Shown here piece by piece: positions 47,092-57,279 of a DNA stretch of 64,000 nt. Both the position numbers and the translations under genes were made by a program. Numbering within the stretch: position 1 is the stretch's first letter; each line of letters starts with the position of its first letter. The DNA comes from Segatella copri (GTDB taxonomy: Bacteria > Bacteroidota > Bacteroidia > Bacteroidales > Bacteroidaceae), in assembly GCF_019249655.2 (NCBI RefSeq), contig NZ_CP137557.1:2761001-2825000 (forward strand), read 5' to 3'. The notes below the pieces were generated by a model. The model did no database searches and was not told the origin of the DNA. It worked only from the letters and a program-made list of their open reading frames with translations.

Positions 47092-48069
47092 TTAGATGCT
47101 CAGCTCGTCCAATACCTTGATGAGCTTGCGGTCGAATGGCTTGTCAGAACGGATAGCCTCTGAAAGCGGTACGTATACCACCTCGTTGTTGCGAACTCCG
47201 ATCATCACGTTGCGCTGACCCTGCATGATGGCCTCGATGGCACCGCAACCGGTGCGGCTGGCGAGGATACGGTCACGGGCTGATGGGCGACCGCCACGCT
47301 GCAAGTGACCGAGGATAGATACACGCACGTCGAACTCAGGGAACTCCTTGCGCACACGGTCGGCATAGTAGAGCGCACCGCACTTAGGACTCTCAGACAC
47401 GATGACGATACAGCTCTTCTTTGACTTGCGGATACCACGCTCCATGAACTGTGCCAACTGGTCAACATCGGTGGAATCCTCTGGGATGATGGCTGCCTCT
47501 GCACCGCTGGCGATGGCTGAGTTCTGAGCCAGGAAGCCGGCATCACGGCCCATCACCTCGATGAAGAAAATACGCTCGTGGCTCTGCGCCGTATCACGTA
47601 TACGGTCTACACACTCCACGATAGTGTTCATCGTAGTATCGTAACCGATGGTATTGTCTGTGCCATAGAGGTCGTTGTCGATGGTGCCAGGCAAACCGAT
47701 GCAGCAGACATCAAACTCTCTTGCGAAGTTCATCGCACCAGTGAGCGAACCGTTACCGCCGATAACCACCAGCGCATCGATTTCCTCCTTCTGAATATTC
47801 TCGAAAGCCTTCTGTCGGCCCTCTTCTGTCATGAATTCCTTAGAACGTGCAGTCTTCAGTATCGTACCGCCGGTACCGATGATACCACTCACATTCTCTG
47901 TGGTAAAAGTCTTGATCTCGTCGTTGATCAAGCCATCGTAGCCACGATAGATACCCTTCACGTTGAAACCGTTGTAGATAGCCGCGCGGGTCACTGCGCG
48001 GATAGCTGCGTTCATACCTGGAGCATCACCTCCGGATGTCAAAATACCTATAGTCTTAATCTTTGCCAT
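47092..48069 (-). CDS. pfkA: 6-phosphofructokinase
   Basis: The 325-residue enzyme phosphorylates fructose 6-phosphate. It has [23 protein letters not shown] and the catalytic PGTIDNDL. The glycine before TIDND, rather than the lysine of pyrophosphate-dependent enzymes, points to ATP as donor. Tandem promoter-like repeats lie 100-190 bases upstream. Confidence 0.95.
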   Translation of the reverse strand: MAKIKTIGILTSGGDAPGMNAAIRAVTRAAIYNGFNVKGIYRGYDGLINDEIKTFTTENVSGIIGTGGTILKTARSKEFMTEEGRQKAFENIQKEEIDALVVIGGNGSLTGAMNFAREFDVCCIGLPGTIDNDLYGTDNTIGYDTTMNTIVECVDRIRDTAQSHERIFFIEVMGRDAGFLAQNSAIASGAEAAIIPEDSTDVDQLAQFMERGIRKSKKSCIVIVSESPKCGALYYADRVRKEFPEFDVRVSILGHLQRGGRPSARDRILASRTGCGAIEAIMQGQRNVMIGVRNNEVVYVPLSEAIRSDKPFDRKLIKVLDELSI

Positions 48070-48167
48070 AACTATATACCTTATTATATTTATACCTTAT
48101 TATATTAATTGATACATTATTTTAATTAGTTTCTTCAATTTTGTCTGCATCCAATGCCTCCGAAGAC

Positions 48168-48257
48168 AGATTTCCTGCAGAGATAGATTTCTCGCAAAGA
48201 TAAATTTCCTGCAAAGATAAATTTCTCGCAAAGATAAATTTCCTGCAAAGAGGATTT
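48168..48257. repeat. 17 bp tandem repeat with promoter-like boxes upstream of pfkA
   Basis: Five units of 17 bp alternate between AAATTTCCTGCAAAGAT and AAATTTCTCGCAAAGAT. Read leftward, toward pfkA, three of them contain perfect TATCTTTG boxes (48195-48202, 48212-48219, 48229-48236) at exact 17-base steps; the outer two are degenerate. No spacers, so not a CRISPR array. Confidence 0.85.
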
Positions 48258-48349
48258 CTTAATAAGTCTTATAAGAGGGCATTGTCAAAAATCTACGTCT
48301 TTTCGTTCGGGATGCGTGTTCACATCCCCTTTTCATCATCAGATATGGT

Positions 48350-49789
48350 TTAAATCATCAAGTACATGGTCCCGCCCATCAGGGTGTGCGAGAGCCAGAG
48401 GATGGCGAGTCCCAGCACGCCACCCACCAGGGCCTTCCAGCCTATGTTGCGGAAATACCAGCCCATGTGCATGTGCTCCATCTTCATCAGGGCAAGGCCG
48501 CTGATGGTGCCGATGCCGAGCACGTTGCCACCCGCCATCACACAGTAGGCGATGACCTGCCAGTATACTCCATTGGTCTGATATACAGAGTCGAGGGCCG
48601 ACTGAGGGTCGCCCAGTCCCACCACGTCGTGCAGCGAGAAGAAGTTCATCGCCGTAGCGAAGTTGTCGAGCACGGTGCTCAGCACTCCAGCCACAATGCC
48701 ATGCAGCCACACGCTAGGATGCTCATCGCTTACGCCCAGCCATGCTGTGAGATCGTCGAAGGCACCCGTTTCCGTCACCACGCCCACAGCCAGCATCATG
48801 CCCATCACGAAGAGCATCATCTGGATAACGCCATACTGCAAAACCAATGGGGTACGACGCTCCACCATCGCATCCATGTTCATGAGCTTGCGATTGAAGA
48901 TTTCGTTCACGATCCAGAGGATGCTGAGCACGCACAACGCACCCAGGAACGGACTCAGCTTGGTGATGTTATGAAAGGTAGGGATAAACCACAGGCCTCC
49001 GATGCCCACCAGGAGCATCAGCAGTCGCTGCCACACGTTGAGGCGCGTGTCATCGCCGCGGAAAGGCATGGCAATCCACTCCGTCTCCACCCTATCCGGC
49101 AACATGCGCTGCATCATCGCCGTTGGGATGAGCCACGCAGCCAGACACGGAAGCAGGAGCGAAAGCGAGAAAATGGTGGCAGTAACGGCTCCGGAATTCC
49201 AGAGCACCAGGCCTTCTGGGTTACCAATAACGGTAAGCGCACCGCCGCAGTTGGCGGCAAGGAGGATGGAACTGCCGAATATCATACGCTGTCGGCGGCT
49301 TGGGATGATGCCGTGCATGATGGTGAGCATCAACACGGTGGTGGTAAGATTATCGAGGTTGATAGAGATGATGAAGGTGACGATGGCGAGCATCCAAAGC
49401 ATCTTCCTGCTGCTGCGCGTGCGAAGCAACTGGCGCACGAAGTCGAAGCAGCCGTTGTTATTGAGTATATCCACGATGGTCATGGTGGCGAGCAGAAAGA
49501 GCACGATTTCGGCAGCCCTGCCCACCTGTGGCAGGAAGATGTGCCTGGAGATGAAGTACTTCACGTTGGTGCTGGTGGATTCCAGGTTCGTGAGGTATAG
49601 ATAATGGCTGTAATCTGCTGAGTGTTCGTTAGTCACGAAGTCCATACCAAAGCATATATATAGCACCCATCCCACCGTTCCGGCGAAGATAGCCACGGCA
49701 GCACGGTTCACTTTGGTCACGTTCTCGGTTGCAATGAGTACGCAAGCCAGTATCAGTATGGTCAAGATGACTAGTGTCATAATACTCAA
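48350..49789 (-). CDS. nhaD: NhaD-type sodium/proton antiporter
   Basis: The 479-residue protein has about 12 membrane helices and the NhaD-family stretches ISINLDNLTTTVLMLTIM and AANCGGALTVIGNPEGLVLW. It exchanges cytoplasmic sodium for protons. It is monocistronic, with its own promoter at 49818. Confidence 0.88.
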   Translation of the reverse strand: MSIMTLVILTILILACVLIATENVTKVNRAAVAIFAGTVGWVLYICFGMDFVTNEHSADYSHYLYLTNLESTSTNVKYFISRHIFLPQVGRAAEIVLFLLATMTIVDILNNNGCFDFVRQLLRTRSSRKMLWMLAIVTFIISINLDNLTTTVLMLTIMHGIIPSRRQRMIFGSSILLAANCGGALTVIGNPEGLVLWNSGAVTATIFSLSLLLPCLAAWLIPTAMMQRMLPDRVETEWIAMPFRGDDTRLNVWQRLLMLLVGIGGLWFIPTFHNITKLSPFLGALCVLSILWIVNEIFNRKLMNMDAMVERRTPLVLQYGVIQMMLFVMGMMLAVGVVTETGAFDDLTAWLGVSDEHPSVWLHGIVAGVLSTVLDNFATAMNFFSLHDVVGLGDPQSALDSVYQTNGVYWQVIAYCVMAGGNVLGIGTISGLALMKMEHMHMGWYFRNIGWKALVGGVLGLAILWLSHTLMGGTMYLMI

Positions 49790-49817
49790 TAGTTATTCAT
49801 TTTTTCATATTTCGGGG

Positions 49818-49825
49818 CAAAGGTA
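49818..49825 (-). promoter_or_regulatory. nhaD promoter -7 box
   Basis: CAAAGGTA reads TACCTTTG leftward. GTTG, a near-match to the -33 TTTG, lies 19 bases further upstream. Confidence 0.65.
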
Positions 49826-49924
49826 ACAAATATTTTGTAATCCGCAACATTTCGGGATGATTTTTTAATGATTTTAACGCATTTTACATGCAATTGATTT
49901 TTTCGCAGCAATTCTGCCGCATTT

Positions 49925-49957
49925 CAAGTCCTGAAAGGACAAAAGCTTTTCCATCAT
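49925..49957. repeat. fragment resembling palindromic element family 2
   Basis: GTCCTGAAAGGACAAAAGCT followed by TTTCCATCATT resembles the inner part of the element at 57036. It abuts family 1 copy 2, so it looks like an old partial copy. Confidence 0.4.
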
Positions 49958-49959
49958 TC

Positions 49960-50239
49960 TGAACTTTCATAAGTGGAATCCTGCCGTCCCCAAAGGGTGC
50001 GAATGTGAATAACCGCGGGTGGAATGACCGAAGGGAATGGAACCTGCGGATAGAAGACATACTCTCTCTGCCGTCCCCGAAGGGGGCGAACAGGAGTAAG
50101 ATTGGGTATTGTTCGCCCCCTTTGGGGACGATTTCTCCCTCCTGATGCTTGTCCGCAGGTTCCATGACCTTTGGTCATTCCACCAGCGGTTATTGAAAGT
50201 TGGCCCCCTTCGGGGACCGGAGGTTACGTGCGAAACTTT
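49960..50239 (-). repeat. palindromic element family 1, copy 2 (reverse orientation)
   Basis: The element is reversed relative to the other four copies: it begins with a decayed right end (TGAACTTTCATAAGTGGAAT) and ends with GGACCGGAGGTTACGTGCGA and AACTT. It fills most of the 640-base gap between nhaD and rpsA, whose promoters lie outside it. Confidence 0.9.
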
Positions 50240-50335
50240 ACCACCATTAATTAATGTAAGAAGAGAAAAAAGCGAGAAGAAACGCCCATTTTAGTTAAAT
50301 ATCATTAACAAACAAAAGAAAAGAGATGCCAAACG

Positions 50336-50365
50336 CTTGTAAACCAAAGAAAATGAGTAACTTTG
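50336..50365 (+). promoter_or_regulatory. rpsA: rpsA promoter
   Basis: TAACTTTG at 50358-50365, with CTTG 18 bases upstream (50336-50339) as a possible -33. The AT-rich leader is about 60 bases. Confidence 0.65.
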
Positions 50366-50429
50366 CAGCCGATTTTTAACAATATATATAAAGTCTAACT
50401 TTATTAATTTAAATTTTTAATTATTTTTT

Positions 50430-52214
50430 ATGTCAAATTTTAAGAACGTACAGCCACTCGACGACTTCAATTGGGACGAGTTCGAGAACGGCACAAACGC
50501 AGGCGTCAGCAAAACAGACCTCGAGAAGGCCTATGACGAAACATTGAACAAGGTAACTGAGCACCAGGTTGTTGAGGGTACCGTAATCTCTGTAGACAAG
50601 AAAGAGGTTATCGTAAACATCGGCTACAAGAGCGATGGTATCATCCCAGCTTCAGAGTTCCGTTACAACCCAGACCTCAAGGTAGGCGACAAGGTTGAGG
50701 TTTACGTAGAGAACCAGGAGGACACAAAGGGTCAGTTGGTACTCTCTCACAAGAAGGCTCGCCTCAGCAAGTCTTGGGAGCGTGTTAATGCAGCTCTCGA
50801 GAACGAGGAGATCATCCAGGGTTACATCAAGTGCCGCACTAAGGGCGGTATGATCGTTGACGTCTTCGGAATCGAGGCTTTCTTGCCAGGAAGCCAGATC
50901 GACGTTCACCCTATACGCGACTACGACGTATTCGTAGGCAAGACAATGGAGTTCAAGGTTGTAAAGATCAACCAGGAGTTCCGCAATGTCGTTGTATCTC
51001 ACAAGGCTCTCATCGAGCAGGAGCTCGAGCAGCAGCGTAAGGAGATCATCGGCAAGCTCGAGAAGGGTCAGATCCTCGAGGGTACCGTTAAGAACATCAC
51101 TACTTACGGTGTATTCGTTGACCTCGGCGGTGTTGACGGTTTGATCCACATCACAGACCTCTCTTGGGGCCGCGTAAGCGATCCACACGAGGTTGTATCT
51201 CTCGACCAGAAGATCAACGTTGTTATCCTCGACTTCGATGAGGAGAAGAAGCGTATCGCTCTCGGTTTGAAGCAGCTTACTCCACATCCATGGGATGCAC
51301 TTGATCCAAACCTCAAGGTAGGTGATCACGTGAAGGGTAAGGTAGTGGTTATGGCTGACTACGGTGCATTCGTTGAGATTGCTCCAGGCGTAGAGGGCTT
51401 GATCCACGTATCTGAGATGTCTTGGAGCCAGCACCTCCGTTCAGCTTGCGACTTCATGAAGGTAGGCGACGAGGTAGAGGCTGTTATCTTGACTCTCGAC
51501 CGTGCTGAGCGCAAGATGAGCCTTGGTATCAAGCAGCTCAAGGAAGACCCATGGGAGACAATCGACGAGAAGTTCCCTATCGGCAGCAAGCACGTTGCTA
51601 CTGTTCGCAACTTCACTAACTTCGGTATCTTCGTAGAGCTTTCTGAGGGTGTTGATGGCTTGATCCACATCTCTGACCTCTCTTGGACCAAGAAGGTTAA
51701 GCATCCATCTGAGTTCACTCAGGTAGGCGCTAAGATTGATGTTGTTGTTCTCGAGATCGATAAGGAGAACCGCCGCTTGAGCCTCGGCCACAAGCAGTTG
51801 GAGAAGAACCCATGGGATGAGTATGAGAACATCTACACTCCAGGTTCTATCCACCAGGGTACTATCATCGAGATGATGGACAAGGGCGCTGTCGTAGCTC
51901 TCGCTGAGGGCGGCGAAGGCTTCGCTACTCCAAAGCACCTCACTAAGGAGGACGGCACAATGGCTAAGAAGGGCGAGACTCTCGACTTCAAGGTTATCGA
52001 GTTCGTTAAGGAGACAAAGCGTATCATCCTCTCTCACTCTCGTACATTCGAGGAGGGCAAGGACGAGCCAATCTCTAAGCCATCTGGACGCAAGCACAAT
52101 GGTGGTCGCAAGAACAATGATACTCCAGCTATCAACAACGTTGCTGCTGGTACATCACTCGGCGACATCGATGCTCTTGCTAAGTTGAAGGCTCAGATGG
52201 AGGGTAAGGCTTAA
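50430..52214 (+). CDS. rpsA: 30S ribosomal protein S1
   Basis: The 594-residue protein has six S1 RNA-binding domains; domains 3-5 show the repeated GVFVDLGGVDGLIHITDLSW pattern. S1 brings mRNA to the 30S subunit, which matters in a phylum with few Shine-Dalgarno sequences. Codon use is very biased, as in abundant proteins. Palindromic elements in opposite orientation lie on both sides. Confidence 0.96.
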   Translation: MSNFKNVQPLDDFNWDEFENGTNAGVSKTDLEKAYDETLNKVTEHQVVEGTVISVDKKEVIVNIGYKSDGIIPASEFRYNPDLKVGDKVEVYVENQEDTKGQLVLSHKKARLSKSWERVNAALENEEIIQGYIKCRTKGGMIVDVFGIEAFLPGSQIDVHPIRDYDVFVGKTMEFKVVKINQEFRNVVVSHKALIEQELEQQRKEIIGKLEKGQILEGTVKNITTYGVFVDLGGVDGLIHITDLSWGRVSDPHEVVSLDQKINVVILDFDEEKKRIALGLKQLTPHPWDALDPNLKVGDHVKGKVVVMADYGAFVEIAPGVEGLIHVSEMSWSQHLRSACDFMKVGDEVEAVILTLDRAERKMSLGIKQLKEDPWETIDEKFPIGSKHVATVRNFTNFGIFVELSEGVDGLIHISDLSWTKKVKHPSEFTQVGAKIDVVVLEIDKENRRLSLGHKQLEKNPWDEYENIYTPGSIHQGTIIEMMDKGAVVALAEGGEGFATPKHLTKEDGTMAKKGETLDFKVIEFVKETKRIILSHSRTFEEGKDEPISKPSGRKHNGGRKNNDTPAINNVAAGTSLGDIDALAKLKAQMEGKA

Positions 52215-52261
52215 TTCTCCGGAATATAAGAATTTACTTATCATTTGCATTTAAGATTATT

Positions 52262-52302
52262 AAGGACTGATTTCTCTGTGAAGAGAGTCAGTCCTTTTTT
52301 TT
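52262..52302 (+). terminator. rpsA terminator
   Basis: AAGGACTGA (52262-52270) and TCAGTCCTT (52288-52296) form the stem, with an inner CTCT/AGAG pairing and a run of eight T. Confidence 0.9.
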
Positions 52303-52309
52303 GTTTACT

Positions 52310-52588
52310 CAAGTTTCGCAAGTTACCTCCGGTCCCCGAAGGGGGCCAACTTTCAATAACCGCTGGTGGAATGACCGAAGGTCATGAAACCTGCGGACAA
52401 GCATCAGGAGGGAAGAAGCGTCCCCGAAGGGGGCGAACCATATCCAGTCTTGCTCCTGTTCGCCCCCTTCGGGGACGATTGGAGAGTGTGTCTGTTATCC
52501 GCAGGTTCCATTCCCTTCGGTCATTCCACCCGCGGTTATTCACATTCGCCCCCTTCGGGGACGGAAGGATGCTACTTGCGAAAGTTCA
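52310..52588 (+). repeat. palindromic element family 1, copy 3
   Basis: It begins CAAGTTTCGCAAGTTACCTC 8 bases after the rpsA terminator and ends GCTACTTGCGAAAGTTCA. The internal arms match copies 4 and 5 closely. No flanking duplication is seen here. Confidence 0.92.
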
Positions 52589-52610
52589 GTACAATATAAA
52601 AAGGAAACAT

Positions 52611-52651
52611 AAAAAAAGGGTGTGTCATAAACCTATGACACACCCTTTTTT
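52611..52651. terminator. bidirectional terminator beside the C10 protease gene
   Basis: AAGGGTGTGTCATA / TATGACACACCCTT with A and T runs serves the minus-strand protease gene. The same GGGTGTGTCA core occurs at 39165. Confidence 0.88.
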
Positions 52652-52691
52652 GTTTGAGAATATCCTTTACTTCACAAGATTCTTATGATTC

Positions 52692-55115
52692 TTACTTCAC
52701 CAAAATCTTCTGATGGTTCACTACGTAGATGCCTGCAGGAAGACCGAGACGCTGGAGATCTGAACCAGCAGCAACCCTCTTTACCTTCTGACCACTCAGC
52801 GTATATACATCCCAGAAACCAGAGGCATCCTTCTCGATATGAGAAATGCCGGCAGAAGTGCCCGATACATAAACCAGCTGCATGGCTGGCTTCATACTGA
52901 AACCTTGGTAGTTATCTATCGGTTCCACATAATACAGAATGTAAGGAGACAGATAGGTTGGGAAATCCACCAACTGAGAGGAACTGATAGCCATTATACA
53001 TCCACAGATAGAATGAGAACCTTTCTCCTCTGGAGTCACCGTCTTCGTAAAGGTAGTCACCTCACCATTACCTGCCAATGCAACATCTTCAATGGAATAT
53101 CTGAAAATCGGTTCTGGATCATCACCACTTACTGCAGCAAAGCCCATATTAATTGTACACGCAGGACCATCGTTCTGAATCTTATAGGTAAACACAGCCT
53201 TGTCGTCATTCACTCTTGGCGCTCTCACCAGTTTGCCACCAAAATAAGCCAGCTCGGTTTCGTAAAGTTCAGGCTCGGCATTCGTTGATGCCTCAACCAG
53301 ATAAATGGTTGGCACTTCGCCCTGCTCCACCGTAAACTTCTGGGCATCAATCAGGTTCATGCCTGCTTTAGTACCACCCACGTTCACGCATGCCATTGCA
53401 TCATCAAGCCAGAGATAGAGATCGCCAGCCTTCTTCGGAAGCAGTTCGAAACTGCGGGTGATGGTGCCATGGGCAGGAACGCTGACGAAGATGTCCGTAA
53501 CCAAAGCAGATGGTTTCTCGGCAATCATATCAGAGAAAACATTCACGATGCCCTGATATTCGAAATCACAGTCGTTGCTCAATGTTACCTGGAAAGTACT
53601 TTTAGCACCCGTCTTCAGCTCCGCAGACTCCAGCTTCAACTGGGCATTCAGCGCAGAAGCCAGCGAAAGTTCGTAATCCGTAGCCTTCACCACCAATGGA
53701 GCATTGCCGTTCATATAGTCAGCCTTCTCCCAAGTCTTTCCATCAGTGCTGTAGATGGCATAAACAGGAGTCTTACCCACCTCAAAAGCCTCATTCACAG
53801 TGAGTTTCGGATCCAGGGAGCTCATCATTCCATCCTCCCGCTTTCCATCGAAAGAAACATATTTCTTGTCGCTCACCAGCTTATAGCTTCCGTCTTTCTG
53901 CAAGATTCCCAAGCCCAGGAAGCCCTTGAAAGCCTGCTTAACCTGGTTCACGAAGGTAACCTGCTGCGTGAATTCAAACTTATCGCTCTTCGACTTTCGG
54001 GTACCCTTGGTGATAACCACATAATCCGCATCATACAACACCGAGATGGAAGGAATCTGTGCCAGCGGAGCATCCACCACTCCATTGTCGGGCGCAATAC
54101 CGATGGTCATCGTGCAATAGCGGTTGAATCCGTCGGCCGCACTTCCCGAACCGGTGCCGCCCTTCTCAGGGTTGAGGATAGAAAGATCAAAGTATGCATT
54201 CTGGTTGCCGCTCCATCCCCAGTTGATGTGATAGAGCCCATTTTCATCCTTGCCATCGCAGATAAACTGGTGGCCATTTTCCGACGACTGTCCGCCATAG
54301 AGCACAGGTCTGCCCGCCGCCAGTTCGGTATCGATGATCTGCATCCACTTATCCAGGGTGAAGGAAGAGCGGCTCAGATCCATCATCAGGTCGGCATCAT
54401 AGCCGAAGTATTTTGCCAGTTTAGAGGAAGATACGGCTGCTCCCGATTCCGGGCCATAGCTCATTCTCACGGCAGCACCGCAATGATACATGAGTTTTGC
54501 CACGGCATCCTTCTGCTGCTGTGTGGCATTTGCCTCCTTATTATATTTAGGCAGCATGTTGTCCCAGTCGTAGACGCCTTCTTCCTGGGTGATGGTAGGA
54601 ATCTCCATCGGGATGCCGTTCCATCGGTTCACGTAGCCCGGAATATCCGCCTTCAGCTGCTTTGGATATTTGTAATATGCCATCACCTGCGCCATCGCCG
54701 TTGCCACGCATCCGGTGGCAGCCACATGCACGCTGTCGTATTTTGGACACATATTATTATAAGGCGAAGTCTGGTCCCATTCAATATTTCCCAGGAGCGG
54801 AGCTACGGCAGAGGTAGATGCTGCTGATGCATTTTTCTTATTTCTCCACGCCTTGATTTCCGCCAGATTTTTCAACGCCTCTGCATCGCCCAAGTTCACC
54901 TTGTTGTAAAGATTCTGATAGGCTTTCATAAAGCTGACGAATCCCTCTGGGAGATTGTTTTCGTCGTAGGACCCCTGGCTTGAGTATCCCACGATTTCGG
55001 GCAGTCTGTCGTCTCCCGACACGATGGTGAATCCCTTGCTGTTGGCATTAGGGAACACGTAATAGCTTTGCTGCGATAGGTTCATTTCTCCCTTATCGCC
55101 CTGTTTTCCCTCAAA
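52692..55115 (-). pseudogene. C10 cysteine protease, 3' part of an IS-interrupted gene
   Basis: The frame encodes most of a C10 (SpeB/interpain-type) secreted protease: the pro-domain strand YYVFPNANSKGFTIVSGDDR, the catalytic cysteine in GCVATAMAQVMAYY, the histidine and tryptophan in GHQFICDGK and HINWGWSG, and a long tail ending in a sorting-like segment (AGIYVVNHQKILVK). The signal peptide and first ~55 residues lie on the other side of an insertion sequence at 55116-56693. The first in-frame ATG is at 55085, so any product made now would lack export. The full gene would encode about 860 residues. Confidence 0.88.
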
Positions 55116-56693
55116 TCCGCAACCTATAGGGTTTAGTGGGATTTTGCTTGCAAAGCGACAAAATTCATTTTATTGTACATATTTCTTGCACAACAGAAAT
55201 GTCGCAGACACAAAATCCCCTTACCCCATAAAGCGACTTGAGGTAATACGCTGGTTTAACCAGAAAAGCATGGTCTTTAACCAAAGTCTGTCTTGAACAG
55301 GTTGGCATAAGCATTGTTGTCTGAGTAAATATTCAATACATGCCTACGTGATGTCTTAATCCATTTCGCAGGAACAGAGATGAACTTGAAAACAAAGGTC
55401 TTGATTCTGCTGGTGGCACGCAATCCAAATTCATGGGTTTTCAATCTCTGCATAATAGCTTTGTAGAAGTTTCTGATGAGAGCTGTCATAAGCAGGAATA
55501 CAGTATTCTGTGCCATGAACGATTTTGGCAATCGATTCCAGCCAAAGCCATTGTTCATGTCATCGAAGATGCGTTCCTTGCCACCACGAAGATTGTAGAA
55601 TTCCACGATGTCTCTTGCACTCGACTTGTAATCGTTAGTCAGTATACATCTGTAGGTATATTCGCCTTCCCAAATGTCAAGGTCTCCATCTATTCGCCTT
55701 TGTCTCTGTATGACAAGACGATACGGTTTTCCTTTCCATTTCTCAACAAGGATGGAATTCAGCTCAAATTCAATACCGTTGATTTCAACAGTTTTCCATC
55801 CAGTCAAGGCAAACATGGAATCGTAGAAGGAAGAGCATCTGTTGGCACGAATATAAAAATGCCTGCAATGAGCCTCTACCATATCTACGATTTCCTCCGA
55901 GCATGAGCCGCAATCCATGCGGGCACGGGATATATATACTTCTGATGCCTCCAGTCGCTTGAAGATTCTTTCCAAAGTCTCTCTTTGGTTGAAGCGCACG
56001 TTTGTGTTGCCGTCTCTATTTTCAATACCGACAATCATGTCGTTAATGACTGCCACACCTGGACTATAGCCCAGGAACTTCTTGTAGGTTGGTTTTGCAT
56101 CATGCTTCTCTGTTTCAATGAACTGATGGTCAAAGTCAAAATCATACTCTTGACCGGATTTCAATTGACCAGTAGCAAGCAGGGCTTTGATCAATAAGCA
56201 GTTCATCTTGTCTGCAGTATTGAAATCATAGGAGTTGCCAGAAGCAGATTTATAGGTGATGTTCTTACAAGTCAGTTCTTCGATAGCACGCAATATGGTG
56301 TCTGCGCTGCAAGTGCGAAGAGTTGGATGAAGAGACAAATGTTTCATCAAGTGAGTTGTAACATCCTCAATACATGAGCCGCCACAAAGATATACGCACA
56401 TCAGAGAGCGTAGAATTTCGCTATATTGATAACCAAACATAGTGCATCTCAATCCCAAGGTGGAATCTATGGTTTGAGCTAAAAGAGCATCAAATTGCTC
56501 CATAATAGAAAAAATTCCTCCAAAAGGAGTGAGTTTCTCAGATTTTATTTGTATCTTTGCCATGTCATATTAGAGTTTTGCTTGTCTTCTTTTCGCAACA
56601 CTAAGGTAAGTGAAAATTCTGACATGGCAAAATCCTGGGCAACTTTTTGTTGCTCAGGCACTTATAAATAATGTTAAACTATAGTGTTGCGGA
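55116..56693 (-). mobile_element. IS1380-type insertion sequence
   Basis: The ends share the imperfect terminal inverted repeat TCCGCAAC(AC/C)TATAG, reading inward from 55116 and, on the other strand, from 56693. One transposase gene occupies most of the ~1.58 kb. It is inserted in the 5' part of a C10 protease gene, whose two halves lie on either side in the same orientation. No clear target duplication was found. Confidence 0.85.
55277..56563 (-). CDS. IS1380 family transposase
   Basis: The 428-residue DDE-type transposase contains FDFDHQFIETEKHDAKPTYK in the first catalytic block and VEFYNLRGGKERIFDDMNN in the late Y-R-E-K-type block. Length and layout fit an intact IS1380 member with no internal stop, so it could be active. 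It starts about 130 bases inside the right end of the element. Confidence 0.9.
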   Translation of the reverse strand: MAKIQIKSEKLTPFGGIFSIMEQFDALLAQTIDSTLGLRCTMFGYQYSEILRSLMCVYLCGGSCIEDVTTHLMKHLSLHPTLRTCSADTILRAIEELTCKNITYKSASGNSYDFNTADKMNCLLIKALLATGQLKSGQEYDFDFDHQFIETEKHDAKPTYKKFLGYSPGVAVINDMIVGIENRDGNTNVRFNQRETLERIFKRLEASEVYISRARMDCGSCSEEIVDMVEAHCRHFYIRANRCSSFYDSMFALTGWKTVEINGIEFELNSILVEKWKGKPYRLVIQRQRRIDGDLDIWEGEYTYRCILTNDYKSSARDIVEFYNLRGGKERIFDDMNNGFGWNRLPKSFMAQNTVFLLMTALIRNFYKAIMQRLKTHEFGLRATSRIKTFVFKFISVPAKWIKTSRRHVLNIYSDNNAYANLFKTDFG

Positions 56694-56694
56694 A

Positions 56695-56862
56695 TTAAGG
56701 TTTTCTTGCCTTGGTCATCGCCTTCTGGTCGATGGTAACGCCCAGCAGTGCCGCCTGTTTTTCGGCGATAGCCTTAGCCTGCTGGAAGCTTCGCGGACCT
56801 GCCATCACCACCATAGGGATGAGCAGTGAACCTGCGAAGAGAAGTAATCTGTTATTCTTCAT
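56695..56862 (-). pseudogene. C10 cysteine protease, 5' fragment before the insertion sequence
   Basis: ATG at 56862 opens a 55-codon frame: a signal peptide (MKNNRLLLFAGSLLIPMVVM, cleavage after AG) followed by the start of a SpeB-type pro-domain (RSFQQAKAIAEKQAALLGV). It stops at TAA 56695-56697, at the border of the insertion sequence. With the frame at 52692-55115 it makes up one interrupted gene. Confidence 0.85.
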
Positions 56863-56925
56863 AAGCTCTTATTTTGTTAAATTGTTTGTATTCTTCAATT
56901 TTATATAGTTCATTCTCCTACCCTG

Positions 56926-56933
56926 CAAATATA
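56926..56933 (-). promoter_or_regulatory. C10 protease promoter -7 box
   Basis: CAAATATA reads TATATTTG leftward, about 64 bases before the start codon at 56862. It now transcribes only the 5' fragment and the insertion sequence. Confidence 0.55.
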
Positions 56934-57035
56934 CGTCAATTATCCGAAACTACCAAATTATTTCTGTTAAATCTCGCAAAGCTTTGCAGATTTTTTGAAA
57001 AGCGAAAAGCGAGGAAGAGAATATCATAAATTGCA

Positions 57036-57279
57036 AAACTTACGCAAGTAGGCTCCACACGCCCTGAAAGGGCAGAAGCTCCTAGCCCAGGGCATCGCCC
57101 TGGGTATAATAACAATCAGCAAAGCGCCCTGTAAGGGCAAAAGCTTTGTATATTGCTGGTATTTAAAAGCTTTTGCCCTTACAGGGCGACAGGCTTGCTT
57201 CCATCATTACCCAGGGCGATGCCCTGGGCTAGGAGCTTCTGCCCTTTCAGGGCGTGTGGAGGAGATACTTGCGCAAATT
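57036..57279. repeat. palindromic element family 2
   Basis: The ~240 bp element is a near-perfect inverted repeat. From the left it reads ACTTACGCAAGTAGGCTCCA, then the small palindromes GCCCTGAAAGGGC, GGAGCTTCT-type and CCCAGGGCATCGCCCTGGG, mirrored on the right to GGAGATACTTGCGCAAATTC. A GCCCTGTAAGGGC pair lies in the centre. The arms differ from family 1 but the outer CGCAAGTA..CTCC motif is shared. It fills most of the gap between 56863 and 57461; the rest holds a weak AATACTTC/GAAGTATT hairpin (57350-57385). Confidence 0.88.

Noticed and set aside
48168..48257. CRISPR-like array
   Set aside because: The 17 bp units are contiguous with no variable spacers, and no cas genes are near.
55109..56700. 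Target site duplication of the IS1380-type element
   Set aside because: The flanks (CAAAT and AATTA) do not give a clear identical 4 bp repeat, so none is claimed.
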